From JAKPQE01 sp041397845 (GTDB lineage: Bacteria; Pseudomonadota; Alphaproteobacteria; Rhizobiales; JAKPQE01), in contig JAWKVW010000013.1 in assembly GCA_041397845.1 (NCBI GenBank), forward strand, positions 1 through 64,000: 64,000 nt of DNA, in the 5' to 3' direction. The notes under the pieces are model-generated. The model was given only the letters and a program-made list of their open reading frames with translations. It was not told the DNA's origin and made no database searches. How positions within the stretch are numbered: the first letter of the stretch is position 1; each line of letters starts with the position of its first letter. The position numbers were made by a program, and so were the translations under genes. Below are positions 37,330 through 47,231 of this stretch, one piece after another.

Positions 37330-37590
37330 CGTTGGCAACCTCCCGGTAGACGCCGCCCTTGTTTGGCGACACTCCTTTTGCAATGCCACCATAACGAGAA
37401 TTCGTTACCGCCGATTATGTACGCCAGGTTCCAAAAATGACCTGCGTTAACGCCTCCTGACCGCCGCAGACCAAGCCGGCCGCCGCGCGCCGCGCCGGCT
37501 TGAGCCAGTGTTCTGTCCCCTGCCCCTTTCGATCCCGCCCGGCAATAGCTACATGTGAACCGCAACAAGCCGGGAAAGGAGCCGGGGGGC

Positions 37591-39123
37591 GTGAAACTCA
37601 CCAGTCTTGCCGACGACGCACGGATCGCCCTCAGCAACATCGCCGAGGCGGCGGCGAGCGTCGTCACCCCATCGGTACGGATCGGCGTCACCGGCCTGTC
37701 GCGCGCCGGCAAGACGATCTTCATCACCGCGCTTGTCCATAATCTCGTGAAGGGCGGCCGCCTGCCGCTGTTCGCCGCCCACGCCCAGAACCGCATCTCC
37801 CGCGTCTATCTCGAGCCGCAGCCCGACGACGGCGTGCCGCGCTTCGACTACGAGTCGCACCTGCGCGATCTCCTGGAAAAGCGAATCTGGCCGGATTCCA
37901 CCCGCCGCATCAGCGAATTGCGCCTGACGGTCGAATATGAGTCGACCGGTTTCATCGCCCGCACCCTCGGTCGCGGCCGCCTGCACGTCGACCTTGTCGA
38001 CTATCCCGGCGAATGGCTGCTCGACCTGCCGCTGCTCGGCCAGGATTTCGCAAGCTGGTCGCGGCGCGCCATCGATCTGGCCCGCGAGCCGAAACGCTCC
38101 GCCCTTGCCGCCGAATGGCTGGGCTTCCTTGAAACCCTCGATCCGGCCGCGCCCGAGGACGAAGAGACCGCGCGCCGCGCCGCCGCGCTCTTTACCGACT
38201 ATCTGCGCGCCTGCCGGGCCGATGCCTTCGCCCTGTCGACGCTGTCCCCCGGCCGCTTCCTCATGCCGGGCGACCTCGACGGCTCGCCCGCCCTCACCTT
38301 CTCGCCGCTGCTGCTGCCGGCCGGGGAACGGGCGGTTGCCCGCGGCTCGCTCCAGTCGATGATGGAGCGGCGCTACGAGGCCTATAAGTCGATCGTCGTC
38401 AAACCGTTCTTCCGCGATCACTTCACCCGCCTCGACCGCCAGATTGTCCTTGTCGATGCGCTTGCCGCGCTCAACGCCGGCCCAGAGGCACTCCGCGACC
38501 TCGAAGCCGCGCTCGGCGAAATCCTCTCCTGCTTCCGGCCCGGCCGGAACTCCTGGCTCTCCGCGCTTCTCACCCGGCGCATCGATCGCCTGCTGTTCGC
38601 CGCCACCAAGGCCGACCACCTTCACCACGAGGACCACGACCGCCTCGAGGCCGTGCTCCGGCGCCTCGTCGCCAGCGGCATCGAGCGCGCCGAATTCGCC
38701 GGTGCCGAGGTCGACGTCCTGGCGCTTGCCTCGGTGCGCGCCACCCGCGAGGCCGTCGTCGACCATCAGGGCGAGCGCCTCGCCTGCATCATGGGCACGC
38801 CGTTGCCGGGCGAGCGCGCCGCCGGGCAGGTCTTCGACGGAGAAACCGAAATCGCCATGTTTCCCGGCGATTTGCCTCGCAACCCTGATGAATTGTTCGA
38901 GGTCAAAAATCCCGCCGCCGGAAATCCTGAGATTTCGCCGGCAAACAATGGAAATCATTCACGGAATCCGCCCGCCGCGGTGCCGGGTGAGGACAACCCG
39001 CTGCGCTTCGTCCGGTTCCGGCCGCCACGTCTTGAAAAGTCGCCCCGCGGCCGCGAGCTGTCGCTGCCGCACATCCGGCTCGACCGCGCCATCGAATTCC
39101 TGATCGGAGACCGGCTGGCATGA
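37591..39123 (+). CDS. ycjX: YcjX-like P-loop GTPase
   Basis: The 510-residue protein (DUF463) has a Walker A GLSRAGKT (residues 35-42), then LVHNLVKGGRLPLFAAHAQN, RISRVYLEPQPDDGVPRFDY, and the D-x-x-G-like VDLVDYPGEWLLDLPLLGQD. I choose GTG at 37591 because a strong GGAAAGGAG (37573-37581) precedes it at nine bases; the alternative GTG at 37555 has none. It overlaps ycjF by ATGA. In enterobacteria ycjX-ycjF lie in a stress-induced operon; the biochemical role is not established. Confidence 0.92.
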   Translation: MKLTSLADDARIALSNIAEAAASVVTPSVRIGVTGLSRAGKTIFITALVHNLVKGGRLPLFAAHAQNRISRVYLEPQPDDGVPRFDYESHLRDLLEKRIWPDSTRRISELRLTVEYESTGFIARTLGRGRLHVDLVDYPGEWLLDLPLLGQDFASWSRRAIDLAREPKRSALAAEWLGFLETLDPAAPEDEETARRAAALFTDYLRACRADAFALSTLSPGRFLMPGDLDGSPALTFSPLLLPAGERAVARGSLQSMMERRYEAYKSIVVKPFFRDHFTRLDRQIVLVDALAALNAGPEALRDLEAALGEILSCFRPGRNSWLSALLTRRIDRLLFAATKADHLHHEDHDRLEAVLRRLVASGIERAEFAGAEVDVLALASVRATREAVVDHQGERLACIMGTPLPGERAAGQVFDGETEIAMFPGDLPRNPDELFEVKNPAAGNPEISPANNGNHSRNPPAAVPGEDNPLRFVRFRPPRLEKSPRGRELSLPHIRLDRAIEFLIGDRLA

Positions 39124-40181
39124 CCGACAAACCCACCCGCAGGCCGGCGGCCTTCCGGCTCGACGATCCCGCCATCGCCGTTGCCGGCGCGAACGAGGTG
39201 CCGCCCGCCGAGCAGCGCCGTATGCCAACCGTCGTGACGCCGCTGCCGGACGACGAGGATTTCACCCTCGACGGCGAGCCGGCGCCCCTGCCCGTGCCGC
39301 AAGCCGCCAGGGGTTCGCGCTGGGCGACGCTGTTCTTTGCCGGCCTCGGCGGTCTCGTCTCCCTCGGCATTGGCCTTGCCATCGACCAGCTCATCCGCGA
39401 CCTCTTCGCCCGCACCGACTGGCTCGGCTGGGCCGGCGTCGCCTTTGCCGCCCTTGTCGTTGCCGGCGCCGGCGCCCTTGCCTTGCGCGAACTCGCCGGC
39501 ATTATCCGCCTCGCCCGCATCACCCACCTGCGCGAAAAGGCATTCGATGCCGCCGAAAAGGACGACCGCAAGGCCGCCCTTTCCGTCCTTGGCGACATTA
39601 TCGGCCTCTACCGCAGCCGCCCGGAGACGGCGCGCGGCCGGGCCGAGCTCGAAAGCCATATGGCCGAGATCATCGACGGCCGCGACCTCGTCCGCCTCGC
39701 CGAGCGCGAGCTTCTGGCCGAATTCGATGCAAGCGCCCGCCGCTATGTGATGGATTCGGCCAAACGCGTCTCGGTCGTCACCGCCGTCAGCCCGCGCGCC
39801 CTTGTCGATATCGCCTTCGTCATTGCCGAGAACCTGCGGCTCCTGCGCCGCCTGTCGCAGCTATATGGCGGCCGGCCGGGCACGCTCGGCATGGTCCGGC
39901 TGGCGAAGAATGCCCTTGCGCACCTCGCCGTCACCGGCTCGATCGCCATCGGCGACAGCCTCGTCCAGCAGCTCATCGGCCACGGCCTTGCCGCCAAGCT
40001 GTCCGCCCGCCTTGGCGAGGGCGTCGTCAACGGCATGCTGACGGCGCGGATCGGCATCGCCGCGATCGACGTCTGCCGGCCGCTGCCCTTCATCGACGGC
40101 AAGCCGCCCGCCCTGTCGGATGTGATGTCCGAACTTGCCAAACTCGGCGGAACATCGGAGAAGAACGACCGTCGAAACTGA
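39120..40181 (+). CDS. ycjF: YcjF-like membrane protein (TIGR01620/DUF697)
   Basis: The 353-residue protein has an N-terminal polar region, two transmembrane helices (WATLFFAGLGGLVSLGIGLA and WAGVAFAALVVAGAGALALR) and the DUF697 core: LVDIAFVIAENLRLLRRLSQ, YGGRPGTLGMVRLAKNALAH, and IGDSLVQQLIGHGLAAKLSA with ARLGEGVVNGMLTARIGIAA. It overlaps the upstream YcjX-like gene by four bases (ATGA), so the two are translationally coupled, and the RND gene follows 32 bases later. Confidence 0.92.
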   Translation: MTDKPTRRPAAFRLDDPAIAVAGANEVPPAEQRRMPTVVTPLPDDEDFTLDGEPAPLPVPQAARGSRWATLFFAGLGGLVSLGIGLAIDQLIRDLFARTDWLGWAGVAFAALVVAGAGALALRELAGIIRLARITHLREKAFDAAEKDDRKAALSVLGDIIGLYRSRPETARGRAELESHMAEIIDGRDLVRLAERELLAEFDASARRYVMDSAKRVSVVTAVSPRALVDIAFVIAENLRLLRRLSQLYGGRPGTLGMVRLAKNALAHLAVTGSIAIGDSLVQQLIGHGLAAKLSARLGEGVVNGMLTARIGIAAIDVCRPLPFIDGKPPALSDVMSELAKLGGTSEKNDRRN

Positions 40182-40213
40182 CAAGAACTCGCGGACGAAT
40201 CTCGACCAGCCCG

Positions 40214-42519
40214 ATGACCAGCACCCAAGACCCCGGCGCCCGGCCGCTGCCGCCCTCGATCGGCTTCGGGCTAGAGAACCTCGGGCTTGTCGCCGTGCGC
40301 CGGCCGCTGCTCGGCGCGCTGATCATCCTGGCATTGTCGCTGTTTGCCGCCCTCGGCCTGACGCGGATCGGCTTTGACGACGAACTGCGCAACATCTTTC
40401 GCTCGACCAGCATCGACCACAAGACGTTCGTCGCCTTCGAGGCCGCCTTCGGCAACACCGAGAGCGACTTCTTCATACTCGTCGAGGGTGACAGGCTCGC
40501 GACGCCGGAAGCGCTGGCAAAGCTGCGCGAATTCACCTTCGATCTGCGCCTCGAGGATGGCGTCGCCTCGGCCGTGTCGCTGTTTTCCCTGCGCAAGGTG
40601 CCGGACGCCAACGGCGACGCCCCGACCGTCATGCCCGAGGCAATTCCGTCCGGGCCGGCGCTCGAGGAATTGCTCGCCGAGATCGATTCCCATCCGCTCG
40701 GTCTCGGCAAGCTGATTTCCCGCGACCGCCGGGCCGCCCTCGTCATCGTCGCCGCCGAGCGCGACGCCCAGGAGCTGAAGACCGCCAAGGTCATGTACGG
40801 CGAACTGCAAAAGCTCGCCGCAACCGCCTTCGAGCCGCTCGGCCTGTCGGTCGAGGTCACCGGCATTCCCGTGCTGCGCGTCGAGCTCGTCAATCGTCTG
40901 CTCGCCGATCAGGTGCGCATCATCACGCTCGGCGTGCTGCTGTCGTTCCTGATGAGCGCCTTCATTTTCCGCTCCCTCGTCGGCGCCCTCGTCACCACCA
41001 TTCCCTCGCTGGTCGCCGTGCTCTGGGTCATCGGCCTGATGGGCGTCTTCGGCGTGCACATCAACCTGACGACGACCATCCTGCCGGTGCTGATCCTGGT
41101 GCTCGCCTTCGCTGATTCGATGCACCTGACCGTGCACATGATGCGCGAGCACGTTGCCGGAAGGTCGCTGAAGGAATCAGCGCTCGCCGCCGTCCGCGAG
41201 GTCGGGCCGGCCTGCGTGCTGACATCGCTGACGACGGCCATCGCCTTCCTCACCCTCACCTTCTCGGACTCCTTCGCGATCCGCCAGCTCGGCATCGCCG
41301 GCTCGATGGCGACCATGCTGTCCTTCGCGGCGGTCGTCACCGTCGGCCCGCTGCTGTTCCTGCTGATCGCCCGCGGCCCGATCGCGCCGCCGGCCGAAAC
41401 CGGCCGGCTGTTTCACTTCCTCGGATTCTTTTCCCACCACGCCGGCGAGCTCTCCTGGCGCCGGCCGCTGGTGACGGCGGCCGTCGGCCTGCTCGTCGTC
41501 CTCCTCTTCGGCTTCGGCCACAGCCGCCTGCGGCCGGAATTCTCGTTCCGCGAACATCTCGGCGAGAAGATCCCGCGGTCGAGGCGATGGGCCGCATCAA
41601 TCACGATTTTGGCGGCTCCAACCCCGTCCACGTCATGATTCCGCTGCCCGCCGAGGGTGGCATCACGGCGCCGGCCAATCTCGATGTCGTGCGCCGCATT
41701 CATCTCGCGCTGACCGATTTCACCGGCTCCAATTCCGTCCTGTCGTTCTGGAGCGTCGTCAAATGGCTCGGCGGCGAGGCCGACCCCGAGGCAATCCGCG
41801 AACGCCTCGACGGCCTGATGGCGGCAATGCCGGAACAATGGCGCTCGCGCCTGTTCACCGAGGACGGCAAGTCCGGCCTCGTCACGGTCTATTTCGGCGA
41901 CGAGGGCGCCGCCGCCACCATGGCCCGCCTCTCGGCCCTCGAGGCCAGCACGCGCGCCGCCGTGCCGGAAATGCATGTGCCCGTCCGCGCCACCGGCTTC
42001 CTTGCCGTCTCGACCCGCGAGAGCGACCGCATGATCATGCAGCTCAATCTGAGCCTCGTGGCCGCGGTGTTCTTCAACATCATCCTCATCGCGGTCGCCT
42101 TCCGCTCGGCCCGCGTCGGCCTTGTCAGCCTCTTTCCGAACCTGTTGCCGATCCTTGCCACCGGCACCTATCTCGTCACCACCGGCCAGGGCCTGCAGTT
42201 CTCCAGCGCCATCGCCCTGACCATCGCCTTCGGCATCGCCGTCGACGACACCGTCCATTTCCTCAACCGCTACCGGCACGACCGCGCCGGATTGCCGGCG
42301 CCCGAAGCGGTGCGCGTCGCCAACACTGCCGTCGGTCCGGTCCTCGTTGCGACATCAATTGTCCTTTGTATCGGCATAGGTCTGACATTTATCAGCCAAC
42401 TTCCCATGATGAGACTGTTCGGACGCCTCTGCGTGCTGACGCTCGGGACGGCCCTCGTCGCCGACCTTGTCCTGCTGCCGGCACTCCTGCTCATCGCCGA
42501 AAAACGGAAAAAGCTATGA
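40214..42519 (+). CDS. RND/MMPL-type membrane transporter (one frameshift)
   Basis: The corrected protein is about 768 residues with two six-helix halves, each followed by a large periplasmic loop. Each half has an Asp in the proton-relay helix: LVLAFADSMHLTVHM in the first half and FGIAVDDTVHFLNRY in the second. FFILVEGDRLATPEALAKL lies in the first loop. At 41573 one G is missing (CCGG read as CCG); the frame then continues VEAMGRINHDFGGSNPVHVM. The MMPL/HpnN-like class exports lipids or hydrophobic compounds. It overlaps the next gene by ATGA. Confidence 0.88.
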
Positions 42520-43031
42520 CCTTCATGACCGCCCCCCGCATGGCGATCGCCGCCGCGCTCATCAGCGCGTTGCCGCTGTCGGGGTTGGCACTTGCCGACG
42601 AGTCGATGCTCGAGGACCTCGCCGGCGAATGGACTGGCATCGGCAAGGCCCAGCGCCGCGCCGACGGGCCGCTCGAGCCGATCAAGTGCAAGATTTCCTC
42701 GACCCTGAAGGCCGGCGGCCTCGAGCTCGGCCAGTCCGGCCGCTGCGCCACCACCGACCAGACCTCCTCGATCAGCGGCTTCATCCGCTTCGACCCGGCC
42801 AGCGGCCGCTACACCGGCACCTGGAAGACCACCGCCGACGGCAAGGTCGCCGACCTTGACGGCAGCCGCATCGGCGAAACCATCGTCTTCAACGCGCAGG
42901 AGCGCGGCGGCGGCGCCAGCGGCCGCATCGAGCTCATCGCCGGAGAAGGCGCCGGCTACGTCATGCGCATCACCTCGCAGACAGGCGGCGGACCGGTTTC
43001 GGCATCCGAAATCGTCTTCTCGCGGCGCTGA
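42516..43031 (+). CDS. Small secreted hypothetical protein
   Basis: The 171-residue protein has a signal peptide (MAIAAALISALPLSGLALA, cut before DESM) and a beta-rich body: LEDLAGEWTGIGKAQRRADG, PIKCKISSTLKAGGLELGQS, GRCATTDQTSSISGFIRFDP and RYTGTWKTTADGKVADLDGS. The single Cys pair could form a disulfide. The layout resembles small lipid-binding or lipocalin-like exported proteins of rhizobia, but I cannot name a family with confidence. The start overlaps the RND stop (ATGA); the lipid kinase gene follows 16 bases later. Confidence 0.75.
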   Translation: MTFMTAPRMAIAAALISALPLSGLALADESMLEDLAGEWTGIGKAQRRADGPLEPIKCKISSTLKAGGLELGQSGRCATTDQTSSISGFIRFDPASGRYTGTWKTTADGKVADLDGSRIGETIVFNAQERGGGASGRIELIAGEGAGYVMRITSQTGGGPVSASEIVFSRR

Positions 43032-43047
43032 TATCGGGCGCGGCGCC

Positions 43048-43977
43048 ATGAACGTGACGGCACCGCGCCGCATCCACCTCATCTACAATCCGACTGCCGG
43101 CCAGCGCCGGCGCGGCTTCGTCGGCAATGTCGTCGAAGGCCTTGCCGCCGCCGGCGTCGAGATTCTCGAGCGCCCGACCAGCCACCGCGGCCATGCCGAG
43201 GCTCTGGCCGCCGCTGCGGTCGCGGAAGGTGCCGAGACAATAGCCGTCGCCGGCGGCGATGGCACCATCAACGAGGTCGTCAACGGCGTCGCCCGGTCGC
43301 CCGGCGGACGCGACGTCGCCATCGGCATCATCCCTTGCGGCACGGCCAACGTCGTTGCCCACGAGATCGGCCTTGCCGTCTCCGTGCGCGCCACCGTCGA
43401 GACGCTCACCCGCGGCACGGCCCGGGAAATCCGGCCCGGGGTCGTCGACGGCCGGCTGTTCGTCTTCTCCCTCGGCGCCGGCTTCGATGCCCAGGCCGTC
43501 GAGACGGTCAATGCACGGGTCAAGTCGGCCGTCGGTCCCGGCGCCTATGTTCTCTCCGCCCTCGGCCGCGTCGTCTCCCGCCCGCCCGACCGCTACACCG
43601 TCATTGTCGACGGCCAGCGGTTCGAGGCCAGTTCCGTCGTCGTCGCCAAGGGTCGGCACTATGCCGGCGGCTATGTGCTTGCCCCCGCCGCCGACCTTGC
43701 CGCCGACCGCTTCGAGGTCTGCCTGTTCCGCTTCCCGACCCGGGCGCACATGCTCCTCTTCGGCGCCGCCCTCGTAGCCGGCGGCGCCACCCGCCTCGGC
43801 AATGCCACGAGCCTGCTGGCCGAAACCGTCGAGATCGTCGGCCGCGACGGCGAACGGGTGCAAGTCGACGGCGATGTCGGCGGCACCCTGCCCTGCCGCG
43901 CCACGGTTTTCCCCGGAACGCTCCGCCTCATCTATCCCGCCGGGGCTCGACCTCACGCCCGCTTGGCGTCAGATTAA
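43048..43977 (+). CDS. Diacylglycerol/sphingosine kinase-like lipid kinase (YegS/DgkB family)
   Basis: The 309-residue protein carries the lipid kinase catalytic domain: HLIYNPTAGQRRR at the N terminus, VAGGDGTINEVVNGVA (ATP-binding GGDGT), IGIIPCGTANVVAHEIGL and FSLGAGFDAQAVETVN. The C-terminal beta domain ends with VDGDVGGTLPCRATVFPGTL, typical of the acidic metal-binding region. It would phosphorylate a membrane lipid such as diacylglycerol. It lies in the ycjX-to-VWA cluster between the secreted protein and the VWA gene. Confidence 0.88.
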   Translation: MNVTAPRRIHLIYNPTAGQRRRGFVGNVVEGLAAAGVEILERPTSHRGHAEALAAAAVAEGAETIAVAGGDGTINEVVNGVARSPGGRDVAIGIIPCGTANVVAHEIGLAVSVRATVETLTRGTAREIRPGVVDGRLFVFSLGAGFDAQAVETVNARVKSAVGPGAYVLSALGRVVSRPPDRYTVIVDGQRFEASSVVVAKGRHYAGGYVLAPAADLAADRFEVCLFRFPTRAHMLLFGAALVAGGATRLGNATSLLAETVEIVGRDGERVQVDGDVGGTLPCRATVFPGTLRLIYPAGARPHARLASD

Positions 43978-44001
43978 GCGCGACGAAACGGGGCAGCGCC
44001 G

Positions 44002-45177
44002 ATGTTCATCACCTTCTTTCACGCCTTGAAGTCGGCCGGTCTTCCGGTGTCGCTGCGCGAATACCTGACCCTGATGGAAGCCCTGAAGGCCGACCTTGCC
44101 GACAAGAAAATCGAGGATTTCTATTATCTTTCCCGCGCCGCGCTGGTGAAGGACGAGCGCAACATCGACAAGTTCGACCGCGTTTTCGGCACCGTTTTCA
44201 AGGGCCTGGAAAACCTTGGCGGTGCCATCGAGGCGGAAATCCCCGAGGACTGGCTGCGCAAGCTCACCGAGAAGAACCTCTCGGACGAGGAGAAGGCCCT
44301 CATCGAGGCGCTCGGCGGCTGGGAAAAGCTGATGGAGACGCTGAAGCAGCGCCTCGAGGAACAGAAGGGCCGCCATCAGGGCGGCAACAAGTGGATCGGC
44401 ACCGCCGGAACATCACCCTTCGGCGCCCATGGCTACAATCCCGAGGGCATCCGCATCGGCCAGGACGGCAACCGCAATTTCCGCGCCGTCAAGGTCTGGG
44501 ACAAGCGCGAGTTCAAGGACCTCGACGATTCCGTCGAGATCGGCACGCGCAACATCAAGGTCGCGCTGCGCCGGCTGCGCAAGTTCGCCCGCACCGGCGC
44601 CCATGACGAACTCGACCTCGACGGCACGATCCGCTCGACCGCCCATCGCGGCTTCCTCGATATCCGCATGCGGCCGGAGCGGCGCAACGCCGTCAAGGTG
44701 CTGCTGTTCTTCGATATCGGCGGCTCGATGGACTGGCACATCAAGGTCACCGAGGAGCTGTTCTCGGCGGCGCGCTCCGAGTTCAAGACCATGGAGCACT
44801 TCTACTTCCACAACTGTCTCTACGAGAGCGTCTGGAAGGACAATCGCCGCCGCCAGACCGAGCGGATCGACACCTGGGACGTGCTGCATACCTACCCGTC
44901 GGACTATCGGGTGGTCTTCGTCGGCGACGCATCCATGAGCCCCTACGAGATCTCGCACCCGGGCGGCTCGGTGGAGCACTTCAACAAGGAGCCCGGCGGG
45001 CTCTGGCTGGAGCGGCTGCTGAAGGTCTATCCGTCGACGGTCTGGCTCAACCCCGTGCCGGAGCGGCACTGGCCGACGACCCATTCGATCCAGATGGTCC
45101 GCCAGCTCTTCGCCGGCAGAATGTATCCGCTGACGCTCGACGGGCTTGACCGGGCGATGCGCGAACTGCTGCGCTGA
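44002..45177 (+). CDS. VWA domain-containing CoxE-like protein
   Basis: The 391-residue protein begins MFITFFHALKSAGLPVSLRE and YLTLMEALKADLADKKIEDF, a layout shared by VWA proteins that partner MoxR ATPases. The MIDAS-like motif is FFDIGGSMDWH, followed by FYFHNCLYESVWK and VVFVGDASMSPYE, and the C terminus is STVWLNPVPERHWPTTHSIQ. No MoxR ATPase gene is next to it, unlike its distant relative in the 10-12 kb cluster. It is the last gene of the plus-strand cluster and ends 30 bases from the convergent stress protein gene. Confidence 0.88.
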   Translation: MFITFFHALKSAGLPVSLREYLTLMEALKADLADKKIEDFYYLSRAALVKDERNIDKFDRVFGTVFKGLENLGGAIEAEIPEDWLRKLTEKNLSDEEKALIEALGGWEKLMETLKQRLEEQKGRHQGGNKWIGTAGTSPFGAHGYNPEGIRIGQDGNRNFRAVKVWDKREFKDLDDSVEIGTRNIKVALRRLRKFARTGAHDELDLDGTIRSTAHRGFLDIRMRPERRNAVKVLLFFDIGGSMDWHIKVTEELFSAARSEFKTMEHFYFHNCLYESVWKDNRRRQTERIDTWDVLHTYPSDYRVVFVGDASMSPYEISHPGGSVEHFNKEPGGLWLERLLKVYPSTVWLNPVPERHWPTTHSIQMVRQLFAGRMYPLTLDGLDRAMRELLR

Positions 45178-45207
45178 TCGCCCGGCGGCCGTGTCGTTTT
45201 GCCCGCG

Positions 45208-45639
45208 TCAGTCCTGCGGACGCAGCACCAGCACCGAGCACGGCGCGTGGCGGACGATCTTGGCGGCGTTCGAGCCGAGCAGATAGGTGCTCATCGCCGG
45301 GCGGTGCGAGGTCATGATGATGAGGTCGGCCTTGACCTCCTCGACCTCGTCGAGAACCTCGTGGTAGACGCCGCCGATACGGACCGAAACGACGACCTTG
45401 TCGGCCGAGATGCCGAGGCCGGTGCCCAGTTCCTTCAGCTTGGCGCGGGTGCTGTCGACGGCCTGCTTCTCATAGTCCGGCGGCAGATACTCGGCGACGA
45501 GGCCGGGCAGCACCTGCAGCACGCAGACGAGATGGACCGTGGAGTTGTAGCGCTTGCCAAAATCGGCCGCAGCCTCGAGCGAGAGCTTCGAAAACTCCGG
45601 CTCGGACGGATCGACCGGCACGATGATCGTGGAAAACAT
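45208..45639 (-). CDS. Universal stress protein (UspA family)
   Basis: The 143-residue single-domain protein has the typical start MFSTIIVPVDPSEPEFSKLS and nucleotide-binding-type end: LIIMTSHRPAMSTYLLGSNA with KIVRHAPCSVLVLRP. The usual GHR or SHG part is SHRP, and the G-x-x-G motif is changed, so ATP binding is uncertain. I used the ATG at 45639 and not the one five codons upstream. It is divergent from the MFS gene. Confidence 0.9.
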   Translation of the reverse strand: MFSTIIVPVDPSEPEFSKLSLEAAADFGKRYNSTVHLVCVLQVLPGLVAEYLPPDYEKQAVDSTRAKLKELGTGLGISADKVVVSVRIGGVYHEVLDEVEEVKADLIIMTSHRPAMSTYLLGSNAAKIVRHAPCSVLVLRPQD

Positions 45640-45849
45640 CGAATGCTCCTCCAAATCTCTCTCTAGTGGCTTTCAGCGCCACTGCGTTGCCCGTTCCCGC
45701 ATCGCCTGTCAACGGCGATTCCCGTTTGCGGCAGCGCATCCTAGCTTGTTGTGACGCACAATGGCAGCGGCCTGTGTTGCCGAAAAAGGGCTATGGTTCA
45801 TATAGGTTCAGCGGCGACGCCGCGCGACCGCGACACAAAGGCAGCACCC

Positions 45850-47068
45850 ATGCAGACCCCTACCCTCACTGGTGCCCCGGGCGGCTGGCGCAGTCCCGTG
45901 ATCCTGCTGATGGCCATGGCCGCCACGATGCAGATCGCCTTCGCCACATGGTGGGCGCTGCTCAACAATTTCGCCGTCACCGAGGTTGCCTTCACCGGCC
46001 GCGAAATCGGCATCCAGCAGTCGCTGCGCGAGATTCCGGGCTTCCTGTCCTTCACCGCCGTCTTCCTGCTGCTGTTCATCCGCGAACAGCGGCTGGCGCT
46101 CGTCTCGCTCGTGCTGCTCGGCGCCGGCGTCGCCGCGACCGGCATGCTGCCGACCGTCTACGGCCTCTATTTCACCACCGTCGCCATGTCGATCGGCTTC
46201 CACTACTACGAGACGATGGCGCAATCCCTGTCGCTGCAATGGCTGCCGAAGGCCGACGCGGCCCGCCAGATGGGCCGCATTCTCGCCGCCGCCGCCTTCG
46301 CCCAGATGATCGCCTACGGCTTCATCGCCCTTGCCTGGAAGACGCTGCACCTGTCCTTCGCGGCCGTCTTCGGCATCGCCGGCGCCGTCACGATCGCCGT
46401 CGCCATCGGCCTCTGGATCGCCTTTCCGATGTTCCGCGAGACCGTGCCCCAGCGAAAGACGCTGGTCCTGCGCAAGCGCTACTGGCTCTACTACGCCCTC
46501 ACCTTCATGGGCGGCGCCCGTCGCCAGATCTTCACCGTCTTTGCCGGCTTCATGATGGTCGAGAAATTCGGCTACGAGGTGCATCAGGTCTCGACGCTGT
46601 TCCTCATCAACTGCGTCGTCAACATGCTGTTCGCCCCGAAGATCGGCGCTTTCATCGCCCGCGTCGGCGAGCGCCGCGCCCTCACCGTCGAATATGTCGG
46701 CCTCATTGCCGTGTTCGTCGCCTATGCCTTCGTCAGCGATGCCCGCATCGCCGCCGCGCTCTACGTCATCGACCATGCCTTCTTTGCCATGGCGATCGCC
46801 ATGAAGACCTATTTCCAGAAAATCGCCGACCCGGCCGACATCGCGCCGACTTCCGGCGTCGCTTTTACAATCAATCACATAGCTGCTGTTTTCATTCCCG
46901 CGCTGTTCGGCCTCATCTGGCTGAAGAGCCCGGCCGCCGTCTTCCTCATCGGCGCCGGCATGGCCGGCATCAGCCTCGTTCTCGCCCGCCTCATTCCGCA
47001 TCTGCCGGAACCCGGCCGCGAGCTCATCTGGCACAAGGCGCCCGCCAGGGCCCTCCGCAGCCGAATAA
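45850..47068 (+). CDS. MFS transporter (end uncertain)
   Basis: The protein has 12 predicted transmembrane helices and an MFS signature-like segment. The first helix is VILLMAMAATMQIAFATWWA; later parts include IAVAIGLWIAFPMF, TFMGGARRQIFTVFAGFMMV and TYFQKIADPADIAPTSGVAF. The substrate cannot be told. The open frame runs to 47283 and overlaps the next gene by 52 bases, which is unlikely. A one-base shift near 47050 would end the protein at TAA 47066-47068 as a normal short tail, so I give that end. The start ATG at 45850 has AAAGG upstream; an ATG at 45793 is an alternative. Confidence 0.8.
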
Positions 47069-47231
47069 TAGACCGCTCGGTCAGGTTGAAAACACGGCTA
47101 AGTCTCTCACGGAACGATAAGATTTTATTCGTTTCTTCGCGATACGATGGCGGCGGACTAAAACAGCGGAGGGTTCGGGACAAACGGCGTTATCGCTGTC
47201 TCGAACCTGGAGGAACTACAGAGCGGACTCT

